Of a stretch of 64,000 nucleotides of DNA, positions 57,112 to 64,000 are shown piece by piece. The stretch lies in assembly GCF_003086295.3 (NCBI RefSeq), contig NC_092050.1, forward strand, positions 157,672,699-157,736,698, given 5' to 3'. How positions within the stretch are numbered: position 1 is the first letter of the stretch; each line of letters opens with the position of its first letter. Both the position numbers and the translations under genes were made by a program. The notes beneath the pieces were generated by a model that was not told the DNA's origin, ran no database searches, and saw only the letters and a program-made list of their open reading frames with translations. Source of the stretch: Arachis hypogaea (Eukaryota; Streptophyta; Magnoliopsida; Fabales; Fabaceae).

Positions 57112-60100
57112 TCAAGCTGACTGATTTGGCATAAACCTTGAGAACCTAGAGGTGGTTGCCTTAGATGCTCCATTCATGGTTTCATTTGACACAAGTGGAG
57201 TCATTGTGGAGGCTGGAACTCCTGAACCAGTAGCAGCATTTGCAGATGGTGCGATGGGCCTTATTTGTGGGGGCCTAAATGGTGGGTTGGGCCTTGGAGT
57301 GGCTTGTGGGCCTGGAGCTGTGGGCCTAACATGGTGTTGGGCTGCTGTAGCTGTAGCTGTGGGCCTGAGATTTGGTTGGGCTAAGGGGGTTCTCCTGATA
57401 GGCATCTTGACCCTGATTGTTTCCCTACTAGTAGATGCTGCACCAGCCGCAGCAGTGTTGGAGGGAGTTTGAAGAGTTATTGCAGCAGCCTTGGTAGATC
57501 TTGCTGCTCTCCTTGCAAGGTTAGATCTAGTAGCTCTCCTTCCTTCACGATGACTAGTTGAACCGGAGGTGTTCATGTTTGCCTACAGTAAATTAAATTT
57601 AAGTACTAGATCTGAAGTTAGTGTAAAGAGCAATTATTGAAGAATGTGCTACCTCTTCATCAGCTTCAGAGTGTGGATGGCCCTGTGTGAGCTCCTCTTT
57701 GACTGCATATATGGTTTCCTCCCAATACATCTCCTGCTCTGAGTCTGACATGTCTTGTAAGCCTCTGGGTGGAACAACTCCTCCTGTTGCTGGCTGACCT
57801 GATTGAGGTGCTTCTTGTGCATCTGCATCTGCCCCAGCTGCAACATGATTCTTATCAGGGCAGGTCCTGGAATTGTGTCCCACCTACAAAAAACAACATC
57901 AGATCAACTTGAAGAGAACAGATAACAACAACAGTTGTGTAAGAAATGAGTTTTTATTTACCTTTCTACAATATTTACAACTTGTTTTTCCATAGCTCCT
58001 CTTGAGTTTGTACTGGCTCCCACTCTGACTCTCTGATTCATGTCGTGCTCTCTTCTTGGTAGGCCTTCCTATTGGTCTCTTATAAGGTGGAGGGAGACAC
58101 AGGAGGCCCTCTGCATCAGCCCAGTATTCTTGACTAGGGACAGTGTTGATGTGAAATTGATATGTTCTGTTGTACGCCTCCATGGTCAGCCAATGGTGGG
58201 CATACTCATCTGGACGTTGATTTTTTCTTTGAATTGCAGCAACTCCATGACAGCACGGCAGACCTGTGAGTTGCCACTTTCTACAAGTGCAAGTCCTGTC
58301 TTGAGTGTTGACCCGAACTGTTCGACCATGCCTTCTGACTTCAAAGACATTGTGGTCATCGTCTCCCACCCATTGAGCCTCCCAGTAATTTCCTTCCTTC
58401 TTTTCCTTCTCCAATCTGCTCATTTGGATAGGAGCCAGTTTCCCCGTGTAGGCCATGAGTGCATCTTTATGCGTTGCCATCGTCTTCATAAGGTAATATC
58501 TAATTTCCTCTAGCATGGTAATGATGCTCTTGCCTCTTAGCCCCACCATGGTTGCATTAAGTGACTCAGCATTGTTATTGGTTATGTTATCCACTTTAGG
58601 CCAAGTTGAGAATCTTGATCTTGACCAAGTTTCTTGCTCATACTTAGAAAGATATTCACAGGCAGAAGTATTAATTTTCTTGATAGCATCCATACCTTCA
58701 TTAAACTCCTGATCAGTCAATGCCCTTGCACATTGAAATAGCAACTGCTTGAGTTCTAAGTCCTTCCAGCGCTTGTTGAAATTCCTCCACATATGCATAG
58801 TACAAAATCTGTGATTAACCCCCGGCATAACTTCTTGTAGAGCAGAAATTAGGCCCTGTCAAGAACTAAGTTAGTCAGCATATAGTATTAAATAACTTAA
58901 CACACAAGTTACAGACAAGATACCTTCTGTTTGTCAGACATAAAGTGCCAATCAAATTGCCTGTGATCCCCGATATCTTCCAACAAATACTCCAGGAATT
59001 CTTTCCAACTATTCTTTGTTTCTGCATCAACTACTCCATATGCAACTGGGAATAGATGATTGTTTGCATCTTGAGCCACGGCTGTCAGCAGCTGCCCCCC
59101 AAAATAACCCTTCAAAAATGCTCCATCAAGGCATAAAAAAGGCCTACATCCTTGCTTGAATCCTCGTTTGCAGGCATCTAGACATATGTAAAGACTTCTG
59201 AACTTAGGCAACCCTTCTTGTTGTGGGGTTGTGCTCATACGGCAGGTGGATCCTGGATTGGCCTTACGGAGCTCATTCAAGTAAGTCCTTAACTTCAAAT
59301 ATTGTTCCCTTTCTGTGCCCTCAATGACATCCTTTGCCTTCTCCATTGCCATAAACATCATCCTCTCTCCGACACATATATCAAACTCAACCTTGAACAT
59401 ATCACGAGCCTCTCTATGAGACAAATTAGGACAGACTCTAATCTTGCTAATCAACTCCTCGGACACCCATTTACACGTCACTGACCTGCTTTTGTTACTC
59501 CTTGGACATGTATGCTCATCGACCAATGTTTTGATTTGGTAACTCGGGGGCTGGTTTCTCCTTGCACAGTAAACTTCCCATGGGCAAGTTTCATTGTAAC
59601 ATATTACCCTGCACCTGTGTGGTTCAACCTTGAGAAAAAAGGCCTCTCTGCCCAGCTGAATACTGTACTTCCTGACTGCATCCTTAAACTGCTGCATCGT
59701 GCCAAACTCCATTCCTAATTCCAGTCTAATTTTACCAAATTTCGTATCTAGATTATGCTGAGGGAATACCGGGTTTTCATCCTCAGAATCAGAACCAGGT
59801 CGGGTGTGCAGCTCTTCAGAATGATACTGATACTCAGTGGGTTCTTCATCCTGGTCATGAGGGTTAGGAACAACCACCCTTGGAGCCTGATTCTCTTCCC
59901 TAGGTGGAAGAATCTTCTGTCCAGATGGACGGGGTCTTTGATGATGCCTCCGGCCTTGAACCCCACAACCTGCATCGTCATCTAATTTTACAACATAAAG
60001 CATTCATATGATTAATTTTTTAATTAGCAAACATCTTATGACAGGTAAAACACAGTCCCAACAATATTCAATATTTCAACTAGGATCTACAATTTATGTA

Positions 60101-60952
60101 CTTACCAGCATGTGCATCACTATTGTTTTGTGGTACAGGTTGAGCTCTACCAGATGGTTGGGGCCTCGCATGTTTCTTCCTGGGTTTTCTTCCCCTGCCT
60201 TGGGCTTCTTCAGGATTAGATTGACCCGCCTGGTCTTCAACATGTGTCTGATGGTTGTCTCCTATGTTGGGGGCCACGTTTTCCATTGTTCCAGCCTGAG
60301 TTTCATTATAAAGCTTTTCAGTAGCAGCCTCATCTGGCAACGCAGAATCATACCCCCCTTTGTTAAGCATTGTTTCGTCCTCTTCTTGCTCTTCTTCCTC
60401 CTGATGTGGGGGATCATCATCCTCTTCTTGCTCTTGTTCCACCTCTTGTGGGGGATCAGCTTGATGATTTGATTGATTTTCTGAAGGATCTCCCTCTACT
60501 TCTGTATTTTCATATCCTTCATCCTGTTCATTTTCTTCGGCTTCCTGCTGATGAATTTGCTGATCCACTAAATCAAGAGTCTCAACTTCTTCGTTAATAA
60601 TAACCTCAGCCTCATCAACATACTCTGGCTTCGCATCAACTGGATGCTCAAAATACAAGTGGACCCTGTTTTCATTCCTCAATGCAGCTTCACACAACTT
60701 AACCACATCGGCATCCCTCCTGAGCACCCGTAACCCGTTACCTAAATCCTTCCCTGGCTCCAACCAATAAACTTCAGTATACCTAGTATACCCTAAATCT
60801 AGAAACAAGCCTTCCACAAGGAATAGGTTGCATGTATCAACGTGCACCCTGTCGATGATACTCACTATACCACCATTATACTTCAGCACACCATCCGCAT
60901 CTTTCTCTAACCAACCCCGATGGTGATAAACAAATGTGATATGTGTAGCCAT
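57112..60952 (-). CDS. MULE (MuDR-type) transposase, 5 exons, intact
   Basis: Exons on the minus strand: 60952-60106, 59981-58924, 58855-57962, 57883-57653 and 57582-57112. All GT-AG, phases fit, 1166 residues without a break. The N-terminus (MATHITFVYHHRGW to about 110) resembles the PB1-like domain of plant MULEs. A long acidic linker follows, then the MuDR N-terminal zinc region (GMEFGTMQQFKDAVRKY, CRVICYNETCPWEVYC). The DDE core is complete: Asp568 (CLDGAFLKG), Asp632 (SDKQKGL), the CTMHMWRNF motif, and Glu732 (NNNAESLN). A SWIM finger (Cys824, Cys826, Cys836, His838) and a CX2CX4HX4C knuckle (CKYCRKVGHNSRTC), split across exons 3 and 4, complete it. The tail is Pro/Thr/Arg-rich. The enzyme would cut at the terminal repeats and insert with 9-10-bp duplications. 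I chose Met at 60952 because the open frame upstream (to 60991) does not look like the family. Confidence 0.95.
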
Positions 60953-61343
60953 CTGACAAAAGTCATCACAAAAGTTATAATGAGCTAACACAACACATCA
61001 AACTACCATCATCATACCTCCATATTCAAACCCCAACTGGCTGATAATAACAACAACAAAAACATAAAATGCTTACCAAAATTTTCGTTCTTCCACGACG
61101 ATTTCTTCACTCCGAATCAACGCCAAACGTGTCACTGCATATGACGTTACGAAATCCAAGAGACGGATATAAAGCGACAGCAGACGAACACAGACAGAGA
61201 CCACCACCAAGAAACTCTTCAGTTTCGCGCGTCCAACTTCGTCTTAGTTACATATGGTCTTTCACTAAAGGGTTAATCTAGTAATTTCATTTGAATTGTC
61301 CAATTAGGGTTTCAAAAATTAGGGATTTAGGAACAAAACGGAT

Positions 61344-61543
61344 AGTGAAGCCTAATAGGGAGGCCACGTTGGACTTCCGTTTGCCACATCACCAAGCGCC
61401 GTTCAACGGAGAAGGGTTCTCCTCACGGGTGGTCAGATTTGTACCGTTTTAAAATTTTTGGAGGGTATTATTGTCGTTATCAAATATTAGGGTTATTTTT
61501 GTCAGCGTTTTACAAATTCGGGGGCATAATTGGTAATTTACTC
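61344..61543 (-). repeat. MULE right terminal inverted repeat (200 bp)
   Basis: Complement of 55743-55942 with one difference seen by eye. Confidence 0.92.
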
Positions 61544-61553
61544 TAATCAAAAT
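61544..61553. repeat. 10-bp target duplication, right (complete MULE)
   Basis: TAATCAAAAT, identical to 55733-55742. Confidence 0.93.
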
Positions 61554-61739
61554 AGTCTCTAAAAGTATACACTTAAGTAATTTTTATCTCTAAAATTTTA
61601 AAAATTGATCAAATTAATTCTTATATAATTTTTTCTTCATAATATTAAATTTTAAATATGTTTTTTATACTACTAATTTTAATATTAGTTTTTAGACCGT
61701 AATAAACAAAATTTTCTTTACATAGAATAATAAAAATAA

Positions 61740-61855
61740 GGGTTAACCACCAAAAACGCTCCCAAATTATTCAAACGCTGATAAAAATACACCCGAATTT
61801 TACTATCGACAAAAATGCCTTCAAATAATTTAAAAACACAACAACAATACCCAAC
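61740..61855 (+). mobile_element. Relic terminal repeat related to the complete MULE
   Basis: GGGTTAACCACCAAAAACGC, then CCCAAATT, CAAACGCTGA(T)AAAAATA, ATCGACAAAAATGCC and AATTTAAAAAC, follows the order of the MULE terminal repeat at 55743 with many changes. It is an older, diverged member with its partner end not visible. Confidence 0.6.
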
Positions 61856-61862
61856 AACAGTA

Positions 61863-62350
61863 AATATATATTTTCAAAAAATATCTTAGAGATTGAATTT
61901 TGATGCAATTTTTTGCAAGCATGATTATAAAAATAATATATTATTATACATAAAAATTGGTGATTTTTTGTTAAGTATATAATTTTTTTATAATTGTTTT
62001 TGTTAACAACCAATAATACTTTTAAAAATTACAAAATAATATATACTTAACAAAAAATTACTAAATTTTAAGAATAATAATATCTCATTTTTTTAATTAT
62101 GCTTGCAAAAAATTACATCAAAATTCAATCTCTAATGTATATTTTGAGAAATACATATTTAATATTAGTTTTTTTTAAGATTATCTAACATTAAATATGT
62201 ATTTCTCAAAAAATATATTAGAGATTGAATTTTGGTACAATTTTTTGCAAGCATGATTAAGAAAATGAGATATTAGTATTCTTAAAATTTGGTGATTTTT
62301 CGTTGTGTATATATTTTTTTTTGTAATTTTTTTGTTAACAACTAATAAAA
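61863..62350. repeat. Three ~150-bp copies in head, inverted, head order
   Basis: Copies at about 61863-62014 (+), 62015-62168 (-) and 62190-62350 (+). Shared words are GAGATTGAATTTTG, CAATTTTTTGCAAGCATGATT, TTGGTGATTTTT.GTT and TTTTTGTTAACAAC(C/T)AATAA. The first two form a long palindrome. Non-coding. Confidence 0.7.
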
Positions 62351-62700
62351 TAGAAAAGAAATCATGTTTAGGTATATACTAAAATTAATTATTAAAATTA
62401 GTTATAAAAGTAGAATATATATTAAAATATAAAATATACTTTTAAAATAAATTTAACTATACATATATTTATACACCAATTCTATGATGACTAATTTTAA
62501 TGATTGATTTTGATAAACAAATAATATTTTTGAAAAAAAAATTTGAGTAGACTTTTAGTTATCTAAAATAACTTGTTTAGTTGATTTTTTTTATCTTTGG
62601 CATATCCCTTTGCTTATTTAAAATATTAATTAGTGTGTTTCTCTTCAAAAGTAAATATTTTAAGGTCTAAAGATCTCATGTTACAATAATTCCAACAATT

Positions 62701-63124
62701 TAGGGTCGGAGCTCATGAGCCAACTCAAACTCGACTCGTTAATAGCTCGATAAGCTAAACTCGTGAGCTGGTGAGCCAAGATTGAGCCTGAAATTAAGCT
62801 TATAAATTAAATGAGCCGAGTTTGAATTTGAATAAGCTCAAAATAAATAAAAAGTTCATAATTTATTATGGATAAAAAATATATAAAATTGATATTTTTA
62901 AATAATTTTTAAAATATATAAGTTATAATTTATTGATATAAAATTATAGATTATGTTCCTATTATTTGAGCCAACTTGTGAGCTCGAACCAACTCGTGAG
63001 CTTTTGGTGAGTCGAGCTGAGCTTAAGAAATAGGTTCGATTGTTAATGAGTCGAGTCGTGAGCCAAGCTCAATTTTTGTGAGCCGAGCTTAAGTTTAGTC
63101 TAACTCGACTCACTTCCAGTCCTA
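62701..63124. mobile_element. hAT-like MITE (GAGCTCGAGC-rich)
   Basis: The ends TAGGGTCGGAGCTCATGAGC and CTCACTTCCAGTCCTA are partial inverted repeats. The inner arms are filled with CTCGTGAGC, AACTCGACTC and GAGTCGAG words in mirror orientation. The flanks CCAACAATT and CCAGCAACT agree at 7 of 9. Non-coding. Confidence 0.5.
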
Positions 63125-64000
63125 CCAGCAACTATATATTTAAGAGATGATTTGATATCCCTAAAAAATATAATACCTTTTAACATTAATTTTCAACTTT
63201 TAAAATAAATAGAAAAGTATTTTTTTTCTAATATGTCATTTCTTTGAAATTTAATAAAAACTGCTACTTTTTTTGAAATTATTTAGCTAAATATTACTTT
63301 TTTATATTACTATAGTTGATTATAATTAAAAATAAAAGCTTTTTAGTTATTTATTAAAATTATGCATAAAAATAAAGAAAAATGTTAATATAAATCTTTA
63401 AATAAACTGCAAGTTCACCAAAAAAAAATAAACTGCAAGTTAAATAGTGTTGGAAAATATAGATAAATCAAGTTAAATCTCGTTTTATATAGGGTTGCAA
63501 TATATTTTTTTTCGTTTTGTGATCATGGGGGTTCAAGTGATACAAATCATTTTAAGGCAGTAAAGGTACTGAGTACCCATACCCAGCAATGGAGTTGCAT
63601 GTTCAAGTTTTTGCTAACAATAAAAAAAAATACATGTGAATTCAAAATGCAAACAAATCCATACACATTCAATCCAACTCAACATAGAAAGAGTACCGTT
63701 TCACAATTTCAGCCAAGCCAAGCCGTTCGTTTGCTTGAAAATAACTATCTACAAAGCTGCTTGCTCCAAGGGGGATCCAATGCACACGTGTCAAAATAAT
63801 ATGAATCTCTGTAAATTTGAATCTGTACGCTAGTGCGACCCTTTTCAAATTAGGGGTGTACAGAGGATCGGGTAAAGCCAGATTTATCTTGTCCCAGATT
63901 CGTCCTTAAATAATAACTGAGTTTATTTCTAAAACCTTTATTCGATTCCGCACCGGATGAAATTATATTACTTTTGGGTCACACTACAACCGGATCTAGA
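63125..64000. other. Gene-free right end, truncated repeat at the border
   Basis: A/T-rich. From about 63852, TTAGGGGTGTACAGAGGATCG looks like the start of another hAT-type MITE that runs off the window. The ORFs at 63599-63833 have no recognisable features. Confidence 0.4.

Larger units (their letters stand above)
55743..61543. mobile_element. Complete two-gene Mutator-like element (MULE)
   Basis: 5801 bp with 200-bp terminal inverted repeats that differ at one position by eye (CCCCCAAATTT left, CCCCCGAATTT right), and a perfect 10-bp target duplication. It holds an unbroken transposase gene on the minus strand (60952-57112) and a convergent GRF zinc-finger gene on the plus strand (56020-56563). 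Each gene starts a few hundred bases inside one repeat, so the repeats probably act as promoters. The layout parallels maize MuDR (mudrA and mudrB). Matching repeats and intact genes suggest a recent insertion that may still be able to move. Confidence 0.94.

Overview
Nuclear DNA of a dicot plant, most probably a legume. Host genes have many short exons and GT-AG introns in AT-rich intergenic DNA filled with small transposons. Two short motifs, an ACGCGTACGCGTGAC-type stretch near 10.07 kb and a tandem CAAATCGGACCGTCCGATT palindrome near 34.1 kb, remind me of peanut (Arachis). That is recollection, not a database match.

I rebuilt five host genes exon by exon, checking splice phases. They are: a rhomboid-like intramembrane protease (614-2298, minus, last exon unresolved); a class IV HD-ZIP/START epidermal regulator (21020-24234, plus, one GC-AG intron, long CT-rich leader); an intronless PORR-domain organelle RNA-binding protein (26850-28268, plus); an XBAT32-type ankyrin/RING E3 ligase (34726-38164, plus, 10 exons); and a PEBP gene of the TFL1 clade most like BFT (40702-41696, minus, classic 4 exons). 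They share no pathway that I can see, although the HD-ZIP, XBAT32 and BFT families all act in development.

The rest is mainly mobile DNA. A 5'-truncated but nearly intact LINE (3586-8679) has a perfect 15-bp target duplication and one in-frame stop between the reverse transcriptase and RNase H parts of ORF2. A decayed RTE-type LINE lies at 14270-16145. Several TTA/TAA-flanked Tourist-like MITEs (9183, 18262, 42262, 48225, 50695), hAT-like MITEs, and one solo LTR with a 5-bp duplication (51257-51831) are present.

Mutator-like elements stand out. The best is a complete two-gene MULE (55743-61543) with 200-bp terminal inverted repeats differing at about one position, a perfect 10-bp target duplication, an unbroken 1166-codon transposase gene in five exons, and a convergent second gene encoding a GRF zinc-finger protein with a C-terminal membrane segment. 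This resembles the layout of maize MuDR and suggests a young, possibly autonomous element. A Pack-MULE (30240-31568, perfect 9-bp duplication) carries an internally deleted CYP94C-like cytochrome P450 fragment. A second long-TIR element (45478-46721) carries a GC-rich cargo. A third (43555-45109) has arms with eleven CACGTG boxes.

All repeat limits and identities were read by eye without alignment software.
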